In this document: piece by piece, positions 1 to 8,044 of the stretch
How positions within the stretch are numbered: position 1 is the stretch's first letter
Layout of the letters: each line of letters begins with the position of its first letter
NCBI RefSeq assembly: GCF_003254565.1
Contig: NZ_QJRI01000181.1
Coordinates: 248,001 to 312,000 of the forward strand
Source: Flavobacterium nitrogenifigens
GTDB lineage: Bacteria > Bacteroidota > Bacteroidia > Flavobacteriales > Flavobacteriaceae
Reading direction: 5' to 3'
Length of the DNA: 64,000 nucleotides
Translations under genes and position numbers: made by a program
Notes under the pieces: generated by a model
What the model was told of the DNA's origin: nothing
The model's database searches: none
What the model saw: only the letters and a program-made list of their open reading frames with translations

Positions 1-368
1 TCAATCCAAGTTCCAGGCGTAAAGGATAAACCATACGCTTGAGACGCTCCTCTTACAGAAGGAATATTTTCTTCTGTAATCATTAAATACGGACTAGTTA
101 ACCCAAGCATTTTGATCTGCTTAGTTCCCGTTAAAGCATCAGAAAAATTAACGTCGATCGACGGATTGGTTTCAAAACTTTCAGCCAGATTACAACAAGC
201 TGCCTTAAGCAGTTCTTTACTGGTAATTACAGATGTATTGGCTGTTACTGTGAAGGATTTTTTAATTCCTTTTTGCTTTTTAGTAATTTTTACTTCTTGC
301 AGATCTTCTTGTGAAAAAGCAGAAAAAGAAAGCAAAATCATTGCAAAAAGCATTATATTTTTTTGCAT
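1..368 (-). CDS. TonB-dependent receptor, N-terminal part (cut by window start)
   Basis: Reads out of the window on the minus strand, starting at the ATG whose complement is at 366-368. The first residues form a signal peptide ending ...SFSAFSQ, followed at once by a plug-like segment: a short motif like a TonB box (EVKITKK), then SVITSKELLKAACCNLAESF and NPSIDVNFSDALTGTKQIKM, which match the receptor plug fold. There is no carboxypeptidase-like regulatory domain before the plug, unlike the other receptors in the window. It follows a HYC_CC_PP gene on the same strand, a pairing that suggests uptake of a small ligand or metal. The substrate cannot be told because the barrel is outside the window. 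Confidence 0.85.
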   Translation of the reverse strand, partial: MQKNIMLFAMILLSFSAFSQEDLQEVKITKKQKGIKKSFTVTANTSVITSKELLKAACCNLAESFETNPSIDVNFSDALTGTKQIKMLGLTSPYLMITEENIPSVRGASQAYGLSFTPGTWI

Positions 369-487
369 AAAAAATTGATTTTAATGTTGAAATAGAATTA
401 CATTTTTGATGTTTTTCAAAAACAAAAACTATCAAAATGTAAATACACAGTCTTAATCAAGACTTGCATTGCATCTTAACATTAAAA

Positions 488-886
488 TCAGGAATAGAAA
501 ATATACTGATGGTATAATTTAAATAAGGGGGGCGCATTCGCATCAGCGTAATACGAAAGAACTTCTTTCTTTTTAAAATTTGGAATTTCTAAAAAGACTA
601 GAGGTTTATAATCTTGTATAACTGCTGGGAATGCAAATTGAAAAAAGAAGAATTTGATAGTAGCATTGTCTGATTTCTTTTCGAAATGAACAACTTTATC
701 CTTGCAACAAGAGTTTTCCTTCTCTTTAGAACCGCAGCATTTCTTTTCAACAACTGGCTCTGCTGTAGTTTTTAAAGAAACCGAAGCAATTTCTCCGCCA
801 CAATAATGCACATCAAAAGCAAACCCTATATTGGAAACCAATAAAAGGAGCGCTAAAAACAGACCTGTGCACTTTTTCAAATTCAT
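488..886 (-). CDS. HYC_CC_PP family small exported protein
   Basis: 132 residues with an N-terminal signal segment (residues 1-23). It shows the features that name this Bacteroidota family: HYC at 27-29, paired cysteines at 50-51 and again at 60-61, and PP at 119-120 near a tyrosine-rich tail. The cysteine and histidine pattern suggests metal binding or disulfides in the periplasm, but no function is established that I know of. It lies upstream of the TonB receptor running off the window and downstream of the XrtF pair on the same strand, so it may be co-expressed with the receptor. Confidence 0.75.
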   Translation of the reverse strand: MNLKKCTGLFLALLLLVSNIGFAFDVHYCGGEIASVSLKTTAEPVVEKKCCGSKEKENSCCKDKVVHFEKKSDNATIKFFFFQFAFPAVIQDYKPLVFLEIPNFKKKEVLSYYADANAPPLFKLYHQYIFYS

Positions 887-932
887 ACTGCAAAGCTATT
901 TAAAAACCGCATAAAAAAAACCTAAACAAATG

Positions 933-1379
933 TTATTTTTTAGTTTTTTGAAGCTGATAGTAAAATCCAGGAATAAATAATAGCACTAAAATAGGTTGAA
1001 TCAAAAATCGACGCACATAAAAAAGAAGCCAGCTGCCATCTGCAAAATACCCTAGAATAATAAAAAATGCTATTAGAAAAATGACTAAAAGCACACTATA
1101 AATCAGAAGACTAAATTTAAAGATTTCACGATCCTGAAATAAGGCATAAATCAGCCAAAGCGATAAAGCTGAATTTAAAAAATAACGAAAAAAAAGTCCT
1201 GTAAAAAGTTTTAGGTTTTCTACTGGTGGATATGGAATGGAATGAAAATCGGCATTAAAATACCCTAGAAATGGATCGTAAAACAGTTTTCTTTCGAATG
1301 TTCTAATCAAAGTAAAACCAATTACCACAACAATTGCAATAAAGATTTTAGATTTATTCTCTTTTAGTTTATTTAGCAT
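933..1379 (-). CDS. XrtF-associated membrane protein
   Basis: About 148 residues with four or so hydrophobic segments and a small C-terminal KTKK tail. An upstream in-frame start at 1424 would overlap the exosortase gene by 56 bases. I prefer the ATG at 1379, which gives MLNKLKENK before the first membrane helix and an 11-base overlap with the xrtF stop at 1369. This matches the exosortase F-associated protein that accompanies XrtF in Flavobacteria. Its role in the sorting system is unknown; co-translation with XrtF is implied by the overlap. Confidence 0.75.
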   Translation of the reverse strand: MLNKLKENKSKIFIAIVVVIGFTLIRTFERKLFYDPFLGYFNADFHSIPYPPVENLKLFTGLFFRYFLNSALSLWLIYALFQDREIFKFSLLIYSVLLVIFLIAFFIILGYFADGSWLLFYVRRFLIQPILVLLFIPGFYYQLQKTKK

Positions 1380-1905
1380 ATTTTGAAAATCTATTGATCC
1401 AGAAAATCCATAAAATAAAAACATATCCGTAAATCATTAAAGGAAATAAAGTTCCGTGCAGAAAATGGGAATATTGCGGAAAGTGGTACACCAGTACAAT
1501 CAACAGTGAAATCCTTATGACATTTAGAATATAAATTGACACAACCCCAAACATTATAAATAATAATGTCTTTTTTAAATTTCCTGAAAAAGCTGCCACA
1601 AAAGCTACAAAAAGTATCATAACACTTACAGCATTGCAACCTTCTGTTATACGCGCTATAAACATGCCATTTAAAATAATCTCCTGCCACGGATTTTGGG
1701 AACTTTTCTGAATTATTACATCATAATTAAAAAGCTTCAGTAATTGTTCTGAGTTTTTGCCAGAAATCATGGTTATAGCGTCAAGATCTTCCGCTTGATA
1801 ACTGTCTAAATAAAGCTTATAAAATGACATAAGGACAATATATGTCAGAAAAAAAATGCTTATAAAAATCAGGAATGGCTTAAACTGGACTAAATATTTT
1901 TTCAA
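1369..1905 (-). CDS. xrtF: Exosortase family protein XrtF
   Basis: 178-residue polytopic membrane protein. The three residues expected of exosortase/archaeosortase transpeptidases are present in conserved settings: Cys90 in TEGCNAVSVM, Arg131 in NVIRISLL and His150 in FLHGTLFP, all near predicted membrane helices. The family cleaves C-terminal sorting signals of exported proteins at the inner membrane. It is the first gene of a minus-strand group with the XrtF-associated protein. No obvious protein with a matching sorting tail lies in the window, so its target is elsewhere or unknown. Confidence 0.85.
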   Translation of the reverse strand: MKKYLVQFKPFLIFISIFFLTYIVLMSFYKLYLDSYQAEDLDAITMISGKNSEQLLKLFNYDVIIQKSSQNPWQEIILNGMFIARITEGCNAVSVMILFVAFVAAFSGNLKKTLLFIMFGVVSIYILNVIRISLLIVLVYHFPQYSHFLHGTLFPLMIYGYVFILWIFWINRFSKYAK

Positions 1906-1951
1906 GAGATTTTTTTTTCAAATTTATATATTTTTTGAGTTCAGCTTTAAA

Positions 1952-1959
1952 TACTTTTG
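1952..1959 (+). promoter_or_regulatory. -7 element of GAF gene promoter
   Basis: TACTTTTG matches the Bacteroidota -7 consensus TAnnTTTG, 17 bases before the ATG at 1976. A TTG at 1935-1937 is nearer than usual (14-base spacer), so the -33 part is uncertain. Confidence 0.5.
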
Positions 1960-1975
1960 TATAAAATTTAATATC

Positions 1976-2431
1976 ATGACATTTCAAGAATTACAACCAC
2001 AGATAACCAGCATTATTGCTGACATTCAAAAAAATAGAGACGAAAAATTATTAGCAGTTTGTAAGCTTTTAAACGAAAACGTAGAATATTACAACTGGGT
2101 TGGTTTTTATTTTGCAAATCACGACGCTAAAACATTACACTTAGGACCTTACGTTGGAGCAGAAACAGACCATACTGTTATTCCGTTTGGAAAAGGAATC
2201 TGCGGTCAGGTTGCCGAAAGCAATGCTAATTTTGTAGTGCCTGACGTTAAAGCGCAAGACAATTATATTGCCTGCAGTTTAACTGTTAAATCTGAAATCG
2301 TAGTGCCTCTTTTTGTTAATGGAGTAAATATTGGCCAGATTGATATTGACAGCCATGTTATTGATCCCTTTACAGAAGCTGACGAAAGATTTTTAGAATT
2401 TGTAAATCAAGAAGTTGCTAAATTATTCTAG
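1976..2431 (+). CDS. GAF domain protein, free methionine-(R)-sulfoxide reductase-like
   Basis: 151 residues, a single GAF domain. The central block GKGICGQVAESNANFVVPD followed by IACSLTVKSEIVVPL matches free methionine-R-sulfoxide reductases (fRMsr), which reduce oxidised free methionine using thioredoxin. Cys76 and Cys100 correspond to the resolving and catalytic cysteines, and Glu107 and Asp123/125 sit where the family binds substrate. The additional upstream cysteine seen in yeast and E. coli enzymes is absent here (the segment reads ETDHTVIPFG). I chose the ATG at 1976; longer readings run into the xrtF region and a promoter. Activity is likely but not certain because of the missing cysteine. 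Confidence 0.8.
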   Translation: MTFQELQPQITSIIADIQKNRDEKLLAVCKLLNENVEYYNWVGFYFANHDAKTLHLGPYVGAETDHTVIPFGKGICGQVAESNANFVVPDVKAQDNYIACSLTVKSEIVVPLFVNGVNIGQIDIDSHVIDPFTEADERFLEFVNQEVAKLF

Positions 2432-2465
2432 AAAAATTATCTTTAAGAATAAAAAATAGAACTGA

Positions 2466-3161
2466 ATGAAAGGAAACATCTTACTCTTTTTGCTTCTGAT
2501 TATTTCAGTTCAACTTTCTGCGCAAATTAACATGGTTTCTAAAAAAATCTTTTTAGATTCTTTAAATCGTGAATGCACACCTGAAAATTATGCTTACACA
2601 AGAGTAATCACCAATTATTCGCAGAAAAGTATCCGTTATGTTGTTACTGATTTCTACAAAAATGGAAGAAAAAAAATGACAGGATCAACCTTGGATAGAG
2701 ATGTTTTAAAAAAAGACGGAGAGTTTATTTGCTATTATAAAAATGGTACAAAAGAATCTGTTATAAATTATTCTGAAGATCATAAAACAGGCAAAGAGAT
2801 TAGCTGGTATGAAAATCAGGGTAAAAAATGTGAAAAACAAAATATTTGGGATCCAAAAACAAAAAAGCTCCAGACGCTGATCCTTAATTGCTGGGATGAA
2901 AATAAAAATCAAACCGTAACGGACGGAAATGGAGATTATGAAGAAAGAGATCAATTTGTTACCCAAAAAGGCTCAATCAAAGATGGCTTAAAACAAGGCT
3001 ATTGGGAAGGAAGCGATAGCCTGAAAAAAATTACATTTATTGATAATTACGATAAAGGAGTTTTAATTTCTGGAGTAAGCGTAGACGAAAACAACGTTAA
3101 ATTTTCTTATTCTTCTTTAAGTGAAAAACAAGCAGGTAAAAAAACTTCGAAATTAAAATAA
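2466..3161 (+). CDS. Exported MORN-type repeat protein
   Basis: 231 residues with signal peptide (cleavage after LSAQ, about residue 20). The middle carries repeats of the form FYKNGRKK, YYKNGTKES and WYENQGKK, as in the MORN_2/YwqK-like family of Bacteroidota. It is paralogous to the next gene: both share ENYAYTR/ENYKYTR, a DRD-(I/V)-(M/L) stretch and the KDG...GxW pattern. It lacks the TonB C-terminal domain of its neighbour. Function unknown; probably periplasmic or surface-exposed. Confidence 0.65.
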   Translation: MKGNILLFLLLIISVQLSAQINMVSKKIFLDSLNRECTPENYAYTRVITNYSQKSIRYVVTDFYKNGRKKMTGSTLDRDVLKKDGEFICYYKNGTKESVINYSEDHKTGKEISWYENQGKKCEKQNIWDPKTKKLQTLILNCWDENKNQTVTDGNGDYEERDQFVTQKGSIKDGLKQGYWEGSDSLKKITFIDNYDKGVLISGVSVDENNVKFSYSSLSEKQAGKKTSKLK

Positions 3162-3250
3162 ACCTTTTTTCTTAATTTGTTAATTTCAAAAATTTTGCCA
3201 GTTTGTATTAAAAATATTACTTTGCGTGATTTTTTATTTTTAATCACGTT

Positions 3251-4198
3251 ATGAAACAAATTTTACGTCTTATATTTTTAGTTTTACTATCTATAAAAGT
3301 ATTTTCACAAAACGCTGTAACCGCTAATAAACTAATTTATCTTGACTCCATGTGGGTGCCAAGTACTCAGGAAAATTATAAATACACCAGACTTATTGAA
3401 GAATACTACTCTGATAAAAAAACATATGTCTATAAAGACTATTACAAATCAGGAAAGATAAAATTTATCGCTACTACGACAGACAGAGATATTATGAAAA
3501 TAGAGGGACAAGCTGTCTCTTACTATGAAAATGGAAACAAAAAATACACTGTCAACTATGTTAATTCAAAAAAATCAGGAAAAGAATATAACTGGTACGA
3601 AAATGGAAATATAAAATCTGAAATTTACTATCCTGAAGACGAAAAAGGCAGCATTGAGGGCAAACTAAACAACTTTTGGAATCCTGAAAAAGAACAAATT
3701 ATAAAAGATGGAAACGGATATTATTCTTACAAAAGCGAAAATAGTGAAGAAGCCGGGCAAATAAAAGACGGCGAACCAGAAGGAACATGGAAAGGAAGTG
3801 ATTTTAAGAGAAAATCAAATTTCATTGAAATTTATAAAAATGGGAAGTTAGTTTCTGGTATCACTACAGATTCTCTAAATATAAAGCATTCTTACGGTAC
3901 AAGATACCTTCAGCCAAGTCCGAAGAATGGAATAAATTCATTCTACAGCTATATAGGAAAATCTATGCGTATTCCTGCAGAGGCTAGAAATAAAGTTTCT
4001 GGAAAAATATATATGACCTTTATAGTAGATGAAGAAGGAAATCTAGTCGAACCAAAAATAATAAAAGGTGTTGGTCATGGTATCGATGAAAATGCAATAC
4101 AATTGATTAAAGAAGCTAAAAAATGGAATCCAGGAAAGAACAGAGGTATTCCAGTAAGAGCTCTTTATAAATTGCCAATAACTATAATGACCAAATAA
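3251..4198 (+). CDS. MORN-type repeat protein with TonB C-terminal domain
   Basis: 315 residues. A signal peptide (about 1-19) is followed by repeats YYKSGKIKF, YYENGNKKY and WYENGNIKS. The last 80 or so residues form a TonB C-terminal-like domain: IPAEARNKVSGKIYMTFIVD, then GHGIDENAIQLIKEAKKWNP and a final beta-strand region. A normal TonB has a membrane anchor and a proline-rich spacer; here the anchor is a cleavable-looking signal and the spacer is the repeat region, so whether it energises a receptor is doubtful. Paralogue of the gene before it (gap of 89 bases). Confidence 0.65.
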   Translation: MKQILRLIFLVLLSIKVFSQNAVTANKLIYLDSMWVPSTQENYKYTRLIEEYYSDKKTYVYKDYYKSGKIKFIATTTDRDIMKIEGQAVSYYENGNKKYTVNYVNSKKSGKEYNWYENGNIKSEIYYPEDEKGSIEGKLNNFWNPEKEQIIKDGNGYYSYKSENSEEAGQIKDGEPEGTWKGSDFKRKSNFIEIYKNGKLVSGITTDSLNIKHSYGTRYLQPSPKNGINSFYSYIGKSMRIPAEARNKVSGKIYMTFIVDEEGNLVEPKIIKGVGHGIDENAIQLIKEAKKWNPGKNRGIPVRALYKLPITIMTK

Positions 4199-4284
4199 AA
4201 TTAAAATCTTAAATTAAAAAGACTCCTTCTAAATCATTAAAATTGAATTTTATAGACCTCTATTCTAAGATTCTTTTATTTTTT

Positions 4285-4315
4285 TTGATTTTTCTGTTTT
4301 TTTAATCTAATTTTG
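4285..4315 (+). promoter_or_regulatory. Promoter of rpsO
   Basis: TTG at 4285-4287, a 20-base spacer, and TAATTTTG at 4308-4315, a perfect TAnnTTTG -7 element. The rpsO ATG is 57 bases further on. Confidence 0.75.
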
Positions 4316-4372
4316 CACCCGTCTTACAAAAGTTGTATGACATACATAAAAATCATTTAAAACAATATTGGA

Positions 4373-4639
4373 ATGTATTTAAGCAAAGAAAAGAAAGAAG
4401 AGATTTTCGCACAACACGGTGGTGCAACAAACACTGGAAGCGCAGAAGGTCAAATTGCATTGTTCACTTATAGAATTTCACACTTAACTGAACACTTGAA
4501 AAAAAATCGTCACGATTACAACACTGAGCGTTCTCTTGTCCTATTAGTAGGTAAAAGAAGAGCTTTGTTGGACTACTTGAAAAAGAAAGATATCAACAGA
4601 TATCGTGAGATTATCAAAGTATTGAATATCAGAAAATAA
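4373..4639 (+). CDS. rpsO: 30S ribosomal protein S15
   Basis: 88 residues, the usual length. It carries the S15 signature with GSAEGQIALFTYRISHLTEH near residues 22-41 and LVGKRRALLDYLKKKD near 58-73. S15 binds 16S rRNA early in assembly of the small subunit platform. The rpsO-pnp order is widespread in bacteria. A hairpin terminator follows directly, so pnp is probably read partly from its own start. Confidence 0.97.
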   Translation: MYLSKEKKEEIFAQHGGATNTGSAEGQIALFTYRISHLTEHLKKNRHDYNTERSLVLLVGKRRALLDYLKKKDINRYREIIKVLNIRK

Positions 4640-4649
4640 TCAATATAGA

Positions 4650-4680
4650 AAAGAGGTGCGAGAGTGCCTCTTTTTGTTTT
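4650..4680 (+). terminator. Terminator after rpsO
   Basis: Arms AAAGAGGTGC and GTGCCTCTTT (two G-U pairs) around a four-base loop, followed by a T-rich run. Confidence 0.7.
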
Positions 4681-4736
4681 TACATTACAGCTATTTATAA
4701 TAAGCACGTTACAAGAAAAAAAGTTTGGTTTTTCAT

Positions 4737-4793
4737 TGGGTTTTAGATAACAACAACTACACACAACAACAACTACAACACAACTAAAACCCA
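4737..4793 (+). promoter_or_regulatory. Leader hairpin before pnp with G-free loop
   Basis: A perfect 10-bp stem (TGGGTTTTAG at 4737-4746 with CTAAAACCCA at 4784-4793) closes a 37-base loop made almost entirely of ACA/CAA steps with no G. It ends 25 bases before the pnp ATG. PNPase is autoregulated through a leader hairpin in E. coli; a similar role here is inference only. Confidence 0.5.
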
Positions 4794-4818
4794 TTGTATA
4801 ATCAAAAAGGAAAAATTT

Positions 4819-6963
4819 ATGATTCCACAAGTTTCACAAGAAATTATCGATTTAGGAGATGGAAGAAGCATCTCAATCGAAACTGGTAAATTAGCAAAAC
4901 AAGCCGATGGTTCAGTTGTTGTACGTTTAGGAAACTGTATGCTTTTAGCAACTGCAGTTTCTGCAAGAACATCTAACCCAGGTGTTGACTTTTTACCATT
5001 AACGGTAGATTACCGCGAAAAATTTGCTGCTGCAGGACGTTTCCCAGGAGGATTTTTCAAAAGAGAAGCAAGACCAAGCGACAGTGAGGTATTAACAATG
5101 AGATTAGTTGACCGTGTATTGCGTCCGCTTTTCCCAGACGATTACCATGCTGAAACTCAGGTTATGATTCAATTAATGTCTCATGACGATAATGTTATGC
5201 CAGATGCATTAGCTGGTTTAGCAGCATCTGCAGCATTAGCTGTTTCTGACATTCCGTTTTACAACTTAATTTCTGAAGTACGTGTTGCTCGTATCGACGG
5301 AAAATTAGTAATCAACCCAAGCAGAGAAGAACTAGAAAAATCTGATATCGACATGATGATTGGAGCTTCTATGGATTCTGTTGCCATGGTTGAAGGTGAG
5401 ATGAAAGAAATTTCAGAAGCTGAAATGGTTGAGGCTATTAAATTTGCACACGAAGCTATCAAAGTTCAAATTGTTGCTCAACAAAAATTAAGAGCAAAAT
5501 TAAGCTCTCAAGAATACAGAACTTACGAAGGTGAAATTGAAGACGAAGCTGTTTACGCTAAAGTTAAAGTTGCCGCTTACGATAAATGCTATGCAATTGC
5601 ACAAGAAGCTTCTGGAAAAGCAGAAAGAGGTGAAAAATTTGCAGCTGTAAAAGAAGAAGCAAAAGCTTTATTTACTGAAGAAGAATATGCTGAAAATGCA
5701 GATCTTGCTGGTTTAGTTGGAAAATACTTCTACAAAACAAACAAAGAAGCAGTACGTAACGTAATTCTTGAAAAAGGAATTCGTCTAGACGGTAGAAAAA
5801 CTACAGAGATCAGACCAATCTGGTGTGAAACTGATTATTTGCCATCTGTACACGGATCTTCTTTATTTACACGTGGAGAAACTCAAGCTTTGGCTACAGT
5901 AACTTTAGGAACTTCTAAAGAAGCTAACCAAATCGATTCTCCATCTGAGCAAGGTGAAGAAAAATTCTACTTACACTATAACTTCCCTCCTTTCTCTACT
6001 GGTGAAGCAAAACCATTAAGAGGAACATCAAGAAGAGAGGTTGGTCACGGTAACTTAGCTCAAAGAGCTTTAAAAAATATGATCCCTGCTGATTGTCCTT
6101 ACACAATTCGTGTTGTTTCTGAGGTTTTAGAATCTAACGGTTCTTCTTCTATGGCAACAGTTTGTGCTGGAACAATGGCCCTTATGGATGCTGGAGTACA
6201 AATGACAAAACCAGTTTCTGGTATTGCTATGGGATTAATTACTGACGGTGAGAAATTTGCTGTATTGTCTGATATCTTAGGAGACGAAGATCACTTAGGA
6301 GATATGGACTTTAAAGTAACTGGAACTGCTGACGGTATTACGGCTTGCCAAATGGATATCAAAATCGAAGGATTACGTTATGACATTATGGAACAAGCTT
6401 TGGCACAAGCTCGTGATGGACGTTTACACATTTTAGGTAAATTAACTGAAACTATTGCAACTCCAAGAGCAGAAGTTAAAGCTCATGCACCAAAAATCAT
6501 TACTAGAACTATTCCTGGAAACTTTATTGGAGCATTGATCGGACCTGGAGGAAAAGTAATTCAAGAATTACAAAAAGCTACAGGAACTACAATTGTAATC
6601 AACGAAGTAGATGAGCAAGGTGTAGTTGAAATTTTAGGAACTAATCCAGATGGTATCAAAGCAGTATTGGCTAAAATTGATGCCTTAACTTTCAAACCAC
6701 AAGTTGGAGAAGCTTACGAAGTAAAAGTAATCAAGATGCTTGATTTTGGAGCTGTAGTAGAATATACTGCTGCACCAGGAAACGAGGTATTGCTTCACGT
6801 ATCTGAGCTAGCTTGGGAACGTACAGAAAATGTTGCCGATGTTGTTAAAATGGGAGATGTTTTCCAAGTGAAATACTTAGGAGTTGACCCTAAAACTAAA
6901 AAAGAAAAAGTGTCTAAAAAAGCACTTGTTCCAAGACCTCCACGTGAGGAGAAAAAAGAGTAA
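4819..6963 (+). CDS. pnp: Polyribonucleotide nucleotidyltransferase (PNPase)
   Basis: 714 residues, a full-length PNPase. In order: first RNase PH domain (from residue 10), an alpha-helical linker, second RNase PH domain (from about 315, with FTRGETQALATVTLG and the acidic DEDHLGDMDFKVTGT), a KH domain around 555-615 with the loop IGPGGK, and an S1 domain to about 690. The enzyme degrades RNA 3' to 5' using phosphate, in the cytoplasm. It follows rpsO and has an unusual leader hairpin. A strong terminator follows. Confidence 0.97.
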   Translation: MIPQVSQEIIDLGDGRSISIETGKLAKQADGSVVVRLGNCMLLATAVSARTSNPGVDFLPLTVDYREKFAAAGRFPGGFFKREARPSDSEVLTMRLVDRVLRPLFPDDYHAETQVMIQLMSHDDNVMPDALAGLAASAALAVSDIPFYNLISEVRVARIDGKLVINPSREELEKSDIDMMIGASMDSVAMVEGEMKEISEAEMVEAIKFAHEAIKVQIVAQQKLRAKLSSQEYRTYEGEIEDEAVYAKVKVAAYDKCYAIAQEASGKAERGEKFAAVKEEAKALFTEEEYAENADLAGLVGKYFYKTNKEAVRNVILEKGIRLDGRKTTEIRPIWCETDYLPSVHGSSLFTRGETQALATVTLGTSKEANQIDSPSEQGEEKFYLHYNFPPFSTGEAKPLRGTSRREVGHGNLAQRALKNMIPADCPYTIRVVSEVLESNGSSSMATVCAGTMALMDAGVQMTKPVSGIAMGLITDGEKFAVLSDILGDEDHLGDMDFKVTGTADGITACQMDIKIEGLRYDIMEQALAQARDGRLHILGKLTETIATPRAEVKAHAPKIITRTIPGNFIGALIGPGGKVIQELQKATGTTIVINEVDEQGVVEILGTNPDGIKAVLAKIDALTFKPQVGEAYEVKVIKMLDFGAVVEYTAAPGNEVLLHVSELAWERTENVADVVKMGDVFQVKYLGVDPKTKKEKVSKKALVPRPPREEKKE

Positions 6964-6996
6964 TCAGATCTTAGTTTACTAAAGGTTTATTCATAA

Positions 6997-7032
6997 AAAA
7001 CCCCAATTCATTTATTTGAATTGGGGTTTTTA
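6997..7032 (+). terminator. Terminator after pnp
   Basis: Perfect 14-bp arms AAAACCCCAATTCA and TGAATTGGGGTTTT around six bases, ending in T's. Confidence 0.85.
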
Positions 7033-7118
7033 AGTTTTTACACCTGCTTTTCAACTTAAAATCGAATACTTAAAATACTAATCTACAACGTTTTCAGAAA
7101 ACGCATTATAGATTAAAT

Positions 7119-7155
7119 AATGTTGTTGGTTTAAAAATCAATGTTGTTGGTTTAA
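7119..7155 (+). repeat. Two 16-base direct repeats, 21-base period, before cassette 1
   Basis: AATGTTGTTGGTTTAA occurs at 7119-7134 and again exactly at 7140-7155. The 21-base spacing places both on the same face of the helix (two turns), as for paired protein-binding sites. It sits in the roughly 350-base gene-free region between pnp and the first cassette gene; apart from the pnp terminator I see nothing else definite there, and no clean TAnnTTTG promoter. Confidence 0.7.
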
Positions 7156-7311
7156 TTTATTTTTTAAAGGACTGTCATTAACATAGTTTTATATAGAAAA
7201 TAGCCACACAAAACCAAATTATTGATGAGAAAGAGTATTGCAATGTCAAGAATAAAAACACTATTATTTATCATCTCTTTTAAATTCAAACCCCATTATA
7301 AAAGCCAACCA

Positions 7312-8025
7312 TTGAAAATCACAAATTACTCAACAGTAATTTTCATCCTACTATTAATTTCAATCAACAGTTTTTCTCAAACTAATGAAAAAAAAGAAGT
7401 CTCCAAGTATTTTGACAAAATAGTTAACGGAGAGATCTTAAACATCAATAATGGCAAAATTCATATTGATCCTTATAATTTAAAAAGCAGCCACAATTAT
7501 TATTCGAGCAAAGACTTCATTAAAGGATCTGTTTTTTACGACAATCAGTTATACGAAAACATCTTGATAAAGTATGACATATACAAGGACCAACTTGTTA
7601 AGTCATTCGAAAACATCAGCACTTTCGGCATAACACTCATAAATGAAAAAACTGATTATTTTATAATTGGAGAAAAGAGATTTATCAACATTGACAATAA
7701 ATATAGATATCCGAAAACCATCACTGGTTTTTTTGAAGAAAAATATTTAGGCAAAAATATCTCCTTATACATTAAGCACACTAAAACTGCTAAAGAAACA
7801 ATTAGCGAAACTACTTTATATACAGAATTCAAAGTATACACTAACTACCAACTACTTTATAATTCAAAATTTGCATCTGTAAATACGCAAAAAGAAATCC
7901 TCGCAATATTTCCTCAACTAAAAAAAGAAATAAAAGATTTTTACAAAAAAAATAAAATTCTGGAAGAGACAAATCCATACCAATTCAAAGCAGATTTAAT
8001 AAAATTTATTGACATCAATTTATAA
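7312..8025 (+). CDS. Small exported protein, first gene of TonB cassette 1
   Basis: No family recognised. From the TTG at 7312 the product is 237 residues with a signal peptide ending NSFSQ. This start aligns with the TTG start of the paralogue at 13961; an ATG at 7225 would add a 29-residue basic extension before the hydrophobic stretch. Shared with the paralogue are ILNINNGKIH/NLNINNGIIH, a Y-x-N-(I/V)-x-(I/L)-KYDI stretch, NEKTDYFII/TDKVDYFFI and YLGKNISLYIKHTK/YIGDNVSLYIKHTK. It lies 19 bases before the receptor gene, so it is probably a periplasmic partner of that receptor. That role is inferred from context. Confidence 0.65.
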   Translation: MKITNYSTVIFILLLISINSFSQTNEKKEVSKYFDKIVNGEILNINNGKIHIDPYNLKSSHNYYSSKDFIKGSVFYDNQLYENILIKYDIYKDQLVKSFENISTFGITLINEKTDYFIIGEKRFINIDNKYRYPKTITGFFEEKYLGKNISLYIKHTKTAKETISETTLYTEFKVYTNYQLLYNSKFASVNTQKEILAIFPQLKKEIKDFYKKNKILEETNPYQFKADLIKFIDINL

Positions 8026-8044
8026 GCTCTATTCTAAAATCTAA

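Noticed and set aside
112..378. Plus-strand open frame at the window start
   Set aside because: Shadow of the minus-strand TonB receptor, which has signal peptide and plug motifs.
4737..4793. Reading the pnp leader hairpin as a terminator
   Set aside because: The loop is very long and no T run follows the stem.
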